Positions 50,029 to 58,788 are shown, counted from the stretch's first letter. The stretch is 64,000 nt of DNA from Candidatus Saccharibacteria bacterium UBA6664 (GCA_002455275.1 DKKO01000001.1:228799-292798); one strand, 5' to 3'. The notes: a model not told the origin generated them from the sequence alone. Numbers and translations: made by a program.

Positions 50029-51651
50029 GTGGACGAAGACAAAATCCAACAACAGCGCCGTGAGCACGACGAAACTGCAACACGAGAACGTGCGGCTATT
50101 TTAGGTGTGCGCTATCTCGACACTCGCTCAATTGAAAAAGACCTACCTTTGGCCAAGGATATGCTAAATATACAAGACATGTATCGTGGTCGAATCGTGC
50201 CACTTGTGATGGGTGCCGATGATGCACCTTATCAGTTTGGTATTACGACCAATACACCACAGTCTGTGGCAACTGCTCTAGAGCAAGAATATAACCAGCA
50301 AGGTAAGTCAGTACAATTCTTCATGATTAGTGGCAGCGGCTTCCGAGCGCTTATGAATCGCTTCGACCCACCCAAAGAAGTTATCTACGACGATATTCAG
50401 ATTGCCAAAGAGGGCGACAGTAACACGCTCGCACAAGTGAGTAAGACGCTTAACTCTGTTGGTACTGACCAAGTGTTCGACTATCTTATTGACCAAGCAG
50501 ACAAGCTGGGCGCGAGCGATATACATATCGAAAATCAGCGTGATGCAATTCGCGTGCGTATGCGTGTCGATGGGGCGCTTCATGAAGTTGCCGAGCTCGA
50601 CAAAGATCGTTATCGAATCATACTAGGTGCACTAGGTTCTCGGGCAAATATCTCAATTGCATCTGAAGACGCTCAGTCGGGGCACATGCAAAAGGAAATC
50701 ACGAACGAAGCAGGCACGCACTTGCTTAATTTGCGCGTAGAAACCGTGCCTACGATGTATGGTCAAGATGCGGTGCTTCGTTTGTTTAATTTCGACCAAT
50801 CTCTGTTGAATCTCGACAGACTCAATATTCGACCAGAACAACGTGCGCAAATCGATGAAATCGTAAGTCATCCACGGGGCATGGTACTGATGGTGGGGCC
50901 AACTGGTAGCGGTAAATCAACTACCTTATATAGCATGCTCAATGCTCTAAATTCACCTGAAAAAAAGATTATTACACTCGAGGATCCAATCGAATATGGT
51001 CTTGATGGGATTTCACAGATTCCAATTAATACAACTGATGGAAAAAGTTTTGCCGACGGCTTACGCAGTGTGTTGCGACTAGACCCTGATGTAGTTATGG
51101 TAGGTGAGATTCGCGATCAGGACACGGCACGTACGGCGATTCAAGCATCAATAACCGGCCACTTGGTGCTATCGAGCTTCCATGCGAATTCAACCGCAGC
51201 AGCGTTTAGTCGAATGATTGATTTGATCGGTCAAAACCCTATATTTAGTTCTGCAATTCGCTTACTAATCGCGCAGCGATTGGTGCGCAGGCTCCATGAT
51301 GAGACAAAAGAAGAGTACGACCCCGATGATGCAACCAAAAAGTGGGTGCAAGAAGTGCTAGCTGATTTGCCAGAATCTGTAGAAAAACCAAACCTCGATA
51401 GCTTTAAGCTCTGGCGACCGAAACCATCTGAAGACGCACCATTTGGCTACAAAGGACGCGTAGTGCTAATGGAGCAAATGGTGGTAACAGAAGACATACA
51501 GCGCTTTCTTAGGGGCGACGAAGATGAAATACATAGTGAACTAATTGAAGCAGCCGCGAAGAAAGGCGGTATGGTGACTTTGCTTCAAGTGGGTGTGCTG
51601 GCTGCGCTTAAGGGTGAAACAACGCTCGAAGAGATAAACAGAGTAGTGTAG
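50029..51651 (+). CDS. Type IV pilus / type II secretion assembly ATPase (GspE/PilB family)
   Basis: 540 residues, starting with GTG. An N-terminal GSPII_E-type domain (about 1-130) is followed by the ATPase: Walker A GPTGSGKSTT (near residue 290), Asp box EDPIEYGLDGISQIPIN, Walker B VVMVGEIRDQDTA and a His box SITGHLVLSSFHAN. The tetracysteine zinc motif of PilB is not seen. It powers pilus extension or secretion, which in Saccharibacteria is linked to motility and host contact. No other pilus genes are in the window. Confidence 0.92.
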   Translation: MDEDKIQQQRREHDETATRERAAILGVRYLDTRSIEKDLPLAKDMLNIQDMYRGRIVPLVMGADDAPYQFGITTNTPQSVATALEQEYNQQGKSVQFFMISGSGFRALMNRFDPPKEVIYDDIQIAKEGDSNTLAQVSKTLNSVGTDQVFDYLIDQADKLGASDIHIENQRDAIRVRMRVDGALHEVAELDKDRYRIILGALGSRANISIASEDAQSGHMQKEITNEAGTHLLNLRVETVPTMYGQDAVLRLFNFDQSLLNLDRLNIRPEQRAQIDEIVSHPRGMVLMVGPTGSGKSTTLYSMLNALNSPEKKIITLEDPIEYGLDGISQIPINTTDGKSFADGLRSVLRLDPDVVMVGEIRDQDTARTAIQASITGHLVLSSFHANSTAAAFSRMIDLIGQNPIFSSAIRLLIAQRLVRRLHDETKEEYDPDDATKKWVQEVLADLPESVEKPNLDSFKLWRPKPSEDAPFGYKGRVVLMEQMVVTEDIQRFLRGDEDEIHSELIEAAAKKGGMVTLLQVGVLAALKGETTLEEINRVV

Positions 51652-52785
51652 CTACACGATAACTGCTGCGATGGACGGGACAAGGCGCTCGTCAAACACG
51701 CTTGGAATTATTTCGTCTGCCGTAGGAGCATCTATCAAGCTGGCTATAACTTCAGCGGCGGCGATTTTATGATCATCAGTTATTTTTTGCACGCCGTTAT
51801 CAAGAGCGCCACGAAAGATACCGGGAAAGGCGATAGCGTTGTTAACCTGGTTTGCAAAATCACTGCGACCGGTAGCTAACACCGCAACACCAGCTTGTTT
51901 GGCAACATCTGGCATAATTTCAGGCACTGGATTCGAAAGAGCAAATACTACGGGTTTGTCTGCCATCTTCGCGACCATTTCACCAGTAAGCAGACCCGGC
52001 TTTGATACGCCAATAAAGATATCGGCTCCACTGATTGCATCGTCAAGAGAGCCGGTACGTGATGTATCGAGGTATTCTAGCAAAGCTTTTTTCTCGTCGT
52101 TTAGGTCACTTCGAGAATCACCAATAATACCCTTACTATCCACGGCTACGATTGAACCAACTCCGTATGTATGCAGCAGTTTCATGATGGCTGTGCCGGC
52201 GGCGCCGGCGCCGATGGTGACAACTTTCGTGCTTTTCAAATCTTTACCCACCACCTTCATAGCATTGATAAGCCCAGCGAGCACTACTACGGCTGTGCCA
52301 TGTTGATCATCATGGAAAACGGGTATATCAAGCTCGGCTTTCAAGCGTTCTTCTACTTCGAAGCATTTGGGCGCAGCGATATCTTCCAGATTTATCGCAC
52401 CAAAACTTGGGGCGATTGCCTTTACCGCCGCCACGATTTCATCAGGCGTATGAACATCTAGTATAATCGGCACGCTATCGATATTAGCGAAATGCTTGAA
52501 TAGTAGGGCTTTTCCTTCCATCACAGGCATGCTGCCTTTAGGGCCAATGTCGCCGAGGCCGAGTACTGCAGAGCCGTCAGAAATAACGGCGACTAGGTTG
52601 TTGGTCCAGGTGTAGGTAGAAAGTAGGCTTTCATCTTCTGCAATAGCCTTCGATACCGCGGCAACGCCGGGGGTGTAGTAGGCACTCAGTTTAGTTTTGT
52701 CTAGTTTACTTTCATCACGAAGCTTGGTGGTAATTTTTCCTTTATGGTCTTTGTGGAGCTGTAGGGCGAGTTCGTCGTAGTTCAT
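51652..52785 (-). CDS. NAD-dependent malic enzyme, short form
   Basis: 377 residues. AYYTPGVAAVSKAIAED, VISDGSAVLGLGDIGPKGSM, the metal-site FEVEERLKAELDIPVFHDDQ and the NAD-binding VTIGAGAAGTAIMKLL are conserved. It oxidatively decarboxylates malate to pyruvate. It lacks the C-terminal phosphotransacetylase-like domain of the long form. It is tail to tail with the GspE gene with no gap between stops. Confidence 0.93.
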   Translation of the reverse strand: MNYDELALQLHKDHKGKITTKLRDESKLDKTKLSAYYTPGVAAVSKAIAEDESLLSTYTWTNNLVAVISDGSAVLGLGDIGPKGSMPVMEGKALLFKHFANIDSVPIILDVHTPDEIVAAVKAIAPSFGAINLEDIAAPKCFEVEERLKAELDIPVFHDDQHGTAVVVLAGLINAMKVVGKDLKSTKVVTIGAGAAGTAIMKLLHTYGVGSIVAVDSKGIIGDSRSDLNDEKKALLEYLDTSRTGSLDDAISGADIFIGVSKPGLLTGEMVAKMADKPVVFALSNPVPEIMPDVAKQAGVAVLATGRSDFANQVNNAIAFPGIFRGALDNGVQKITDDHKIAAAEVIASLIDAPTADEIIPSVFDERLVPSIAAVIV

Positions 52786-52791
52786 GTATCT

Positions 52792-52797
52792 ATTATA
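52792..52797 (-). promoter_or_regulatory. -10 box, leaderless start of the malic enzyme gene
   Basis: Perfect TATAAT on the minus strand, six bases before the ATG (52785). Confidence 0.65.
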
Positions 52798-52824
52798 CCT
52801 CTTTTCAGCAGAGCGATTTTATGC

Positions 52825-52830
52825 TACAAT
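52825..52830 (+). promoter_or_regulatory. Extended -10 of rplS
   Basis: TGC followed by TACAAT; a weak TTTTCA lies 17 bases upstream (52802-52807). Leader of about 35 bases. Confidence 0.5.
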
Positions 52831-52872
52831 TGATAGTTGATTAGCAATATAAAACTTTAAGTGAGAAGAAGA

Positions 52873-53400
52873 ATGAGTTTTGCATTAATTCAAAAGGTGA
52901 ACGATGCCCAGAAAAAGGCAGCGGTAGTGGATGCCCGTAGTGGTGATACTGTTCGTGTTCACCAGAAAATTAAAGAAGGTAACAAAGAGCGTATTCAGGT
53001 ATTTGAAGGCGTGGTTATCCGAACTGATAACAAAAAACAACACACTAGCCGAATCACCGTCCGTAAGATTGCTAGTGGCGTAGGAGTTGAAAAAAGCTTC
53101 CTACTACACAGCCCACTAGTAGAAAAGGTTGAAATTGTGCGACGTGGTAAAGTTCGTCGTAACTTCCTTAGCTATCTTCGCCAACGTTCAGGTAAGAGCG
53201 CCCGTCTTACAGCGGTTAACTTCGACCGTGAAGCCGTAAACGATGTTCGTGACCCGCACGCTGAAGAAGAAGAGAAGCGCATGAAAGAAGAAGCTGCTAA
53301 AGCCGCTGCTGAAAAGCAAGCTGCTAAAGAAGCAGAACAAGCTGAGCTAGATGCAAAAGCTGCTGAAGTAGAAGCTGCGCATAAAGCAAACGAAGCGTAA
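52873..53400 (+). CDS. rplS: 50S ribosomal protein L19 with a charged C-terminal extension
   Basis: 175 residues. The L19 core (about 1-115) has SGDTVRVHQKIKEGNKERIQ, FEGVVIRTDN, VEKSFLLHSPLVEKVE and RRGKVRRNFLSYLRQRSGKS. The last 55-60 residues are an Ala/Glu/Lys helix (EEEKRMKEEAAKAAAEKQ), absent from most bacterial L19 proteins. The ATG at 52873 is preferred to an upstream in-frame GTG because it gives the normal L19 start. A strong terminator follows. Confidence 0.95.
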   Translation: MSFALIQKVNDAQKKAAVVDARSGDTVRVHQKIKEGNKERIQVFEGVVIRTDNKKQHTSRITVRKIASGVGVEKSFLLHSPLVEKVEIVRRGKVRRNFLSYLRQRSGKSARLTAVNFDREAVNDVRDPHAEEEEKRMKEEAAKAAAEKQAAKEAEQAELDAKAAEVEAAHKANEA

Positions 53401-53416
53401 GAAATATTAGTTTTTG

Positions 53417-53445
53417 AAAAATCCCGCTCGCAAGGCGGGATTTTT
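53417..53445 (+). terminator. Intrinsic terminator of rplS
   Basis: Stem ATCCCGC (53421-53427) / GCGGGAT (53435-53441), extended by A/T pairs, followed by TTTTT. Confidence 0.85.
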
Positions 53446-53446
53446 A

Positions 53447-53452
53447 TATAAT
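53447..53452 (+). promoter_or_regulatory. -10 box, leaderless start of the RNase HII fusion gene
   Basis: Perfect TATAAT, six bases before the ATG at 53459; it begins right at the end of the rplS terminator U tract. Confidence 0.65.
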
Positions 53453-53458
53453 GAAGAA

Positions 53459-54406
53459 ATGATAGTTGGCATAGACGAGGTGGGACGAGGGCCATGGGCG
53501 GGGCCTTTGGTGGTGGGCGCTGTTGTGCTTGGTGAAGAGATTGAAGGCTTGACTGATAGTAAAAAACTTTCTAAAAAGCGTCGCGAGCTACTGTACGATG
53601 TAATTCTTGAGAAAGCGACGAGTGTTGGCATAGGTTGGGTGCATGCAGACGAGCTGGATGAAGTTGGTCTTTCAAAAGCGCTTAGCTTGGCCTGTATACG
53701 CGCACTCGAGCAAATCGATGTGCCATATCACGAGATTATTATAGATGGTACGGTGAACTTACTGAAGGATACTGGCAAGGGGCCCTATGTAACGACCATG
53801 AAAAAGGCCGATTTACTGATTCCAAGTGTCTCGGCTGCTTCAATCGTGGCAAAAGTAGCCCGCGACGAATATATGGGCAAGCAAGATGCTATTTACGAAG
53901 GCTATGGCTTTTCGGCGCATGTTGGTTATGGTACAGCAGTGCACAAGCAAGCGATTGAAAAACTAGGTGTTACACCATTGCACCGCAAGAGCTTTGCACC
54001 GGTAGCGGCTTTGCTAGGCCACGCGAAGTCCATGCACGTTGCAAAAAATGATCTAGGCAATAAAACCACACGTAAGCTGGGCGATGAAGCAGAGAATGTA
54101 GCCGCTAATTGGTTACGTGAAGCTGGCCATGAGATAGTCGACCGAAACTGGAAAACAAAGCTCTGCGAAATAGACATTGTATCGAGAAAAGATGACACAT
54201 TACATTTTGTAGAAGTAAAGCATAGAAAAAATGCCAAGCATGGTGATGGCGTAGCAGCGATTACGCCAAAGAAACTTCGCCAAATGAAATTTGCTGCCCA
54301 AATGTACGTGCACTGGAATAATCTCTATGGAACCGATATTAAACTTGCTGTGATGAGTAGTAGTGGAAATCTGCCAAGGGTTGACTCGTACTTAGAGCTC
54401 ACATAG
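53459..54406 (+). CDS. rnhB: Ribonuclease HII fused to a YraN (UPF0102) nuclease-like domain
   Basis: 315 residues. Residues 1-195 are RNase HII (IVGIDEVGRGPWAGP with D6/E7, LTDSKKLSKKRR, IIIDG, PSVSAASIVAKVARDEYM), which removes ribonucleotides from DNA. From about residue 202 follows a full YraN/UPF0102 domain: KLGDEAENVAANWLREAGHE, D239 (CEIDIV), E252 and K254 (VEVKHRK), a PD-(D/E)XK-type site. The two are usually separate, often adjacent genes. The start at 53459 is set by the TATAAT six bases upstream. The 3' end overlaps the convergent pepN by 15 bases. Confidence 0.93.
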   Translation: MIVGIDEVGRGPWAGPLVVGAVVLGEEIEGLTDSKKLSKKRRELLYDVILEKATSVGIGWVHADELDEVGLSKALSLACIRALEQIDVPYHEIIIDGTVNLLKDTGKGPYVTTMKKADLLIPSVSAASIVAKVARDEYMGKQDAIYEGYGFSAHVGYGTAVHKQAIEKLGVTPLHRKSFAPVAALLGHAKSMHVAKNDLGNKTTRKLGDEAENVAANWLREAGHEIVDRNWKTKLCEIDIVSRKDDTLHFVEVKHRKNAKHGDGVAAITPKKLRQMKFAAQMYVHWNNLYGTDIKLAVMSSSGNLPRVDSYLELT

Positions 54407-56893
54407 GATTTTGCGAACAGCGTCTCCGTCGCGTTCTAATAGCTCAATTCTGCCTTCAATTTCACTTTTGCCCATGGCGATTACACGTTTAAGAGCCGGG
54501 ATAGACTCTAGAGGTTTGAAAAACTCGCTGTAGTCTTGTAAGTACTCGTTCGTTGACAAGCTGCTCGCGGCATAGTGTGGAAAATCATCGAATGACTTAT
54601 CGCCGGCATAGGTTTTTTCTATCCACGACCAGTTATCTTTCATCCATTGCCATGAAATGTTACGACCATCGCGGTTGCGAATAAGATAGGCAAACCAACG
54701 AGCCACATCTTGACTGCGCACGGGCCCCTTTAATCGTTTAAGCAGCGTAGTAATAGTGGCGCTATCCTTGGTTGACGTAAGCGCAGAGCAGATGTCAATT
54801 TTAATTTCAGCTGACGTAGTGTTGTCATGAATAGTAAGTAGCTTTTCGACAATCTCTTTTGATGGAAAATGCCGAACGGCAGCTCCGAGAATCAGGCTCC
54901 GTAGCTCACTGTCGAGTGACTCAATATTCTCAGTTGAGTCGTACATATCTTTGGCTTGAGCAAGTACTTCCGGATTTTCACTATAAATCATCAAGCTAAC
55001 TATAGTTGCTCGTAATTTCGTATCTGTTTCGGTTTCGTTTTCTACCTGCGCCCAACCGAGCCTTTCAAACTGACGCTTTGCTATCTTGCCAGCGAGTGAT
55101 TTAAGCGCTTTTTCACTATCTGTATCTGTTTCTACAAATTTCTTCAACTCACCAAGGGTAAGCGCGATACTCTCCCATACGGATTCTGCGGTTTCATTGC
55201 TGTATGCGTCTAATAGCGGAATAAGCGTCGCGCTTGATGTCACACCAGCACGCGCAAGTAGCGTCTGCTCGTGTAGCAACTGAAAACGACCCGTTTCATT
55301 CATCTCTCCGTTTCGCACCTGAGCAACAAGCGGCTCGAGCAGCTCTGGACTGTAATGTGTAATAAAGTGGGCGCTACTTTGGGCGTTCAAGTGAACACCA
55401 GGCTTTAGTGGTACTTCGAGCGTGGCGGATGTAAAAAGCTCAGGAAGATCGGGATTGTTTGCTCCCAGTGGGATAGGCCATGTGCGAGTGCTGTCCTGAT
55501 GCGGCCCTACAAAAAACTGTTTTTGAGATAGGCCTAGCGTGGTGGCATGAACAACCGGGTAGCCGGGTTGAGTAATCCATGCATTCATGAAACCTGTTAT
55601 GTCTTTGCCGCTCGCATCAGACAAAGCGCGCCATAAATCAGATTCTTCAGTGTTGCCGTAGGCATGCTTAGTAAAGTAGGCGCGAAGGCCTTTTTGGAAG
55701 TCTTCATCACCAAGATAACGCTGCAACATGCGCATGAGTCGGCCACCCTTTGCGTATACGATGGCTGGGTCGAAAAGCGTTGATATTTCGTCTGGATGGT
55801 TCACGTCAACTTGTACCGACTGAACGCCATCGATTGCATCTCGTCGTAGTGCGGCTACGGCTTCATGACTATTGAAGTCATTCCAGATTTGCCATTCAGG
55901 GTGTAGCGCGTCAGGGCCAAGGTATTCCATCAGATTAGCGAAGCTTTCGTTTAGCCAAAGGTTATTCCACCACTTCATAGTGACTAAGTTGCCAAACCAT
56001 TGGTGGCTAAGTTCATGCGCGATAACAAGCGCCGCAAGATGTCTGCTCGACACACCTGCGATACCCGGTTCTACTAGCAGTACGGATTCGCGATAGGTGA
56101 TTAAGCCCCAGTTTTCCATAGCGCCGCTTGAAAAGTCTGGTAGCGCTACGTGGTCGCACTTTGGTAAAGGATAAGGGACGCCATAGTACTGCTCGAAAAA
56201 TTCGAGAGCCCGCACGGCGATATCTAAGCTGAAATCAAGCGCTGCATCGCTTTGCGCAACAGTTGCCCAAACAGTGACTTCCACATCGTTTTTCGTCTTT
56301 GCTGTTTTACTGAGCATGTCGCCGTATACCCATGCGAGTAGATAGCTGCTCATCACAGGCGTTGTTTCGAAAGTCGTTACAAGGCGGTTGTTCTCTGTTT
56401 TTTGGCTGACAACAGGCATGTTGCCTAGTACTACGGGCACTTGTTCGGTAGTAAGCGTAACATCAAAGGTTGCTTTGGCTTCTGGCTCATCGACGCATGG
56501 AAATACTTCACGCGCATGATGGCTTTCGAATTGCGTAGCGATTAGCTCTTTTTGCTCGCCATCGTGTGTGAAGTAGCAAGGGTACATGCCGTGCATACTA
56601 TCGGTAACTTTGCCGCTAAACCCAACAACGACAACATGCTTGCCAGGTTCAAGGTCCTGGGTCGCAATGGATAGTTCGTCGTGTGCACCTGCTTGAAAGT
56701 CGGCACGATGACCGTCTATCAGTGCCTCAGTAATGGTGAGGTCTTTGGCGTGAAGTAAAACAGCATCGCCCTTGAGTAGATCACCATTGATAGTAACGGT
56801 GCCGTTGAAGGTTTTGGCTGGTCGATCGATATCGAGACTAAGTTGGTAATGGGATGGTGAGAAAATTTGTGTGAGATGTAAAACGCTAGACAT
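54392..56893 (-). CDS. pepN: M1-family aminopeptidase (aminopeptidase N)
   Basis: 833 residues. GAMENWGLITYRES binds the substrate N terminus, and the zinc site HELSHQWFGNL with NESFANL 18 residues on is intact (near residue 300). An N-terminal beta domain and C-terminal ERAP1-like helical repeats are present. No signal peptide, so it is cytosolic. It releases N-terminal amino acids from peptides, useful for an organism living on host-derived peptides. Leaderless start. Confidence 0.95.
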   Translation of the reverse strand: MSSVLHLTQIFSPSHYQLSLDIDRPAKTFNGTVTINGDLLKGDAVLLHAKDLTITEALIDGHRADFQAGAHDELSIATQDLEPGKHVVVVGFSGKVTDSMHGMYPCYFTHDGEQKELIATQFESHHAREVFPCVDEPEAKATFDVTLTTEQVPVVLGNMPVVSQKTENNRLVTTFETTPVMSSYLLAWVYGDMLSKTAKTKNDVEVTVWATVAQSDAALDFSLDIAVRALEFFEQYYGVPYPLPKCDHVALPDFSSGAMENWGLITYRESVLLVEPGIAGVSSRHLAALVIAHELSHQWFGNLVTMKWWNNLWLNESFANLMEYLGPDALHPEWQIWNDFNSHEAVAALRRDAIDGVQSVQVDVNHPDEISTLFDPAIVYAKGGRLMRMLQRYLGDEDFQKGLRAYFTKHAYGNTEESDLWRALSDASGKDITGFMNAWITQPGYPVVHATTLGLSQKQFFVGPHQDSTRTWPIPLGANNPDLPELFTSATLEVPLKPGVHLNAQSSAHFITHYSPELLEPLVAQVRNGEMNETGRFQLLHEQTLLARAGVTSSATLIPLLDAYSNETAESVWESIALTLGELKKFVETDTDSEKALKSLAGKIAKRQFERLGWAQVENETETDTKLRATIVSLMIYSENPEVLAQAKDMYDSTENIESLDSELRSLILGAAVRHFPSKEIVEKLLTIHDNTTSAEIKIDICSALTSTKDSATITTLLKRLKGPVRSQDVARWFAYLIRNRDGRNISWQWMKDNWSWIEKTYAGDKSFDDFPHYAASSLSTNEYLQDYSEFFKPLESIPALKRVIAMGKSEIEGRIELLERDGDAVRKILCEL

Positions 56894-56899
56894 AGGTCT

Positions 56900-56907
56900 A
56901 TTATACT
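56900..56907. promoter_or_regulatory. Overlapping divergent -10 boxes of pepN and the HNH nuclease gene
   Basis: The eight bases ATTATACT contain TATAAT on the minus strand (56905-56900, six bases before the pepN ATG) and TATACT on the plus strand (56902-56907, seven bases before the ATG at 56915). The two cannot be opened at once, so the genes may compete for polymerase. Confidence 0.6.
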
Positions 56908-56914
56908 TTAAGAG

Positions 56915-57580
56915 ATGAGTGCAAGGTACAAGCTACGACGATTAATCGCCTTAACGATATTACTATTTGTAATGGCGATCCCTCTTGCGGCGACTTCGGT
57001 ACCTGGTAGCGATGCGACCTCATCGGCACCCGCAAAACAAGTTAAGGCTTCTCAAAAACAGTTAGATAGCCTGGCTGTGAAGGGTCGGGCGCCGAAGACA
57101 AACTATTCGCGTGCGCAATTTGGTGATGGCTGGGAACTGATCGCTGGCTGTGATACGAGGAATATCATTTTAGCTCGAGACCTTAAGCAGCCTCACGTTA
57201 GCTCAACCTGTAAGGTTCTAGCTGGTACACTACACGACCCATACACCGGTAAAACGATTCAATTTGTGCGAGGAGCGAATACAAGTGACGACGTGCAGAT
57301 TGATCATGTGGTGGCGCTGAGCGACGCATGGCAAAAGGGTGCGCAGCAGCTCTCCTACACTAAGCGTGTACAGCTTGCCAACGACGCGCTAAATTTATTG
57401 GCAGTAGACGGACCTGCTAATCAAGCTAAGTCCGATAGTGATGCTGCGAGCTGGCTCCCACCAAATAAGTCGTTTCGCTGTAGCTATGTTATGCGACAAA
57501 TCGCTGTTAAACAAAAATACAGCCTGTGGGTAACGGCTGCAGAAAAAACAGCCTTCATGCAAGTACTTGCGCAGTGTTAA
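56915..57580 (+). CDS. Secreted HNH-family nuclease (DUF1524-like)
   Basis: 221 residues. A signal peptide (about 1-28, LIALTILLFVMAIPLAATSV) is followed by a linker and a DUF1524-type HNH fold: VQIDHVVALSDAWQKGA with the catalytic His (near residue 129), then ANDALNLLAVDGPANQAKSD and SWLPPNKSFRC. Four Cys suggest disulfides and an extracytosolic location. Similar secreted nucleases in Gram-positive bacteria digest external DNA. This could feed nucleotides to an organism that cannot make its own; that is an inference. Confidence 0.85.
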   Translation: MSARYKLRRLIALTILLFVMAIPLAATSVPGSDATSSAPAKQVKASQKQLDSLAVKGRAPKTNYSRAQFGDGWELIAGCDTRNIILARDLKQPHVSSTCKVLAGTLHDPYTGKTIQFVRGANTSDDVQIDHVVALSDAWQKGAQQLSYTKRVQLANDALNLLAVDGPANQAKSDSDAASWLPPNKSFRCSYVMRQIAVKQKYSLWVTAAEKTAFMQVLAQC

Positions 57581-57607
57581 CTTGTGTAGTATTATTAATT
57601 TAGTACT

Positions 57608-57632
57608 TTCCGGCCAGCAGGTCGGAATTTTT
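57608..57632 (+). terminator. Hairpin with U tract between the HNH gene and nusA
   Basis: Stem TTCCGGCC (57608-57615) / GGTCGGAA (57620-57627) with one G-T pair and an AGCA loop, then TTTTT. It ends the HNH transcript or acts as an attenuator in the nusA leader. Confidence 0.65.
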
Positions 57633-57663
57633 CATAGAAACCGAAAAAGAAGGAGGAATACCT

Positions 57664-58788
57664 ATGGAAGACCTAAACATCAAGCAACTGACCTTAGCTG
57701 TGCATACAATTGCCGAAGAAAAAAACTTGCCTGAAGATACGGTGATGAACGTGATTGAGCAGGCTATTGCCGCGGCATGGCGCCGAGACAATGGTGAGCG
57801 TGACCAAGACGTTCGTGCTGAGCTGAACATTAATAAGGGAACTGCACGTGTATTTGTAATGCGCGAAGTGGTTGAAGAAGTTGGCTCAGACGCTGTAGAA
57901 ATTAGTCTAGAAGATGCTAAAAAAGTGAAAAAAGATGCACAAATCGGCGATATTATTGAGGAAGCTCACGACGTAACTAGCTTTGGCCGTGTGGCTGCTC
58001 AGACAGCAAAGCAAGTAGTATTGCAGCGTCTCCGCGAAGCTGAGCGCGAAGTAGTGCTTGAAGAATACGAAGATAAAATCGGTACGATTGTTACCGGTAC
58101 CGTGCAGCGTGTTGAGCCACGAGTTGTTCGCGTTGAGCTTGGTAAAGCAGTTGGTATTATTCCACAGAGCGAGCAGATTCAAGGCGAATTTTATAGTATC
58201 GGTGCTCGCCTGAAGGTGTTTATTAAAGACATCGAGCGCGACAACCGAGGCCCACAACTAATTTTGAGCCGTGCCAACGAAGCCTTCGTTGAATTTCTGT
58301 TCCGTCAAGAAGTACCTGAGATGGAAACTGGCGCCGTAGAGATTAAAGCAATCGCTCGCGAGGCAGGACGTCGCACCAAACTTGCGGTATTTTCTAGTGT
58401 GCCGGGCGTTGACCCGGTAGGTACGTTTGTTGGTGGCCATGGTACACGTGTACAGGCTGTTATGAACGAGATCGGTGACCAAGAAAAAATCGATATCGTA
58501 CCATTTAGCGAAGATGTAGACGAATTCATTCGTAGCGCGCTTGGCCCAGCCGAAGTGGTGAAAGTAGAGCTCGATGAAGCAAGTAAAAAAGCTAAGGTAT
58601 TTGTTGAAGAAGATCAGCAATCTATCGCCATTGGGCGAGCGGGGCAAAACGTTCGTCTAGCTAGTCGACTCACTGGCTATGAAATTGATATTGAAACCGC
58701 AAGTTCAGCAAAGCCAGCACAGGCAAAAGCGCCAAAGAAAAATATCGAAGATAGCCTGCTCGATGCGCTAAGCGAATCAGCCGAATAG
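57664..58788 (+). CDS. nusA: Transcription termination/antitermination factor NusA
   Basis: 374 residues: an N-terminal RNA polymerase-binding domain (VMNVIEQAIAAAWRRDNG), an S1 domain (about 135-200, GTIVTGTVQRVEPRVVRVE), and two KH domains ending AIGRAGQNVRLASRLTGYEI. No acidic repeats follow, as in Gram-positive NusA. AGAAGGAGG lies ahead of the ATG. Often followed by infB; here it is followed by clpC instead. Confidence 0.95.
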   Translation: MEDLNIKQLTLAVHTIAEEKNLPEDTVMNVIEQAIAAAWRRDNGERDQDVRAELNINKGTARVFVMREVVEEVGSDAVEISLEDAKKVKKDAQIGDIIEEAHDVTSFGRVAAQTAKQVVLQRLREAEREVVLEEYEDKIGTIVTGTVQRVEPRVVRVELGKAVGIIPQSEQIQGEFYSIGARLKVFIKDIERDNRGPQLILSRANEAFVEFLFRQEVPEMETGAVEIKAIAREAGRRTKLAVFSSVPGVDPVGTFVGGHGTRVQAVMNEIGDQEKIDIVPFSEDVDEFIRSALGPAEVVKVELDEASKKAKVFVEEDQQSIAIGRAGQNVRLASRLTGYEIDIETASSAKPAQAKAPKKNIEDSLLDALSESAE

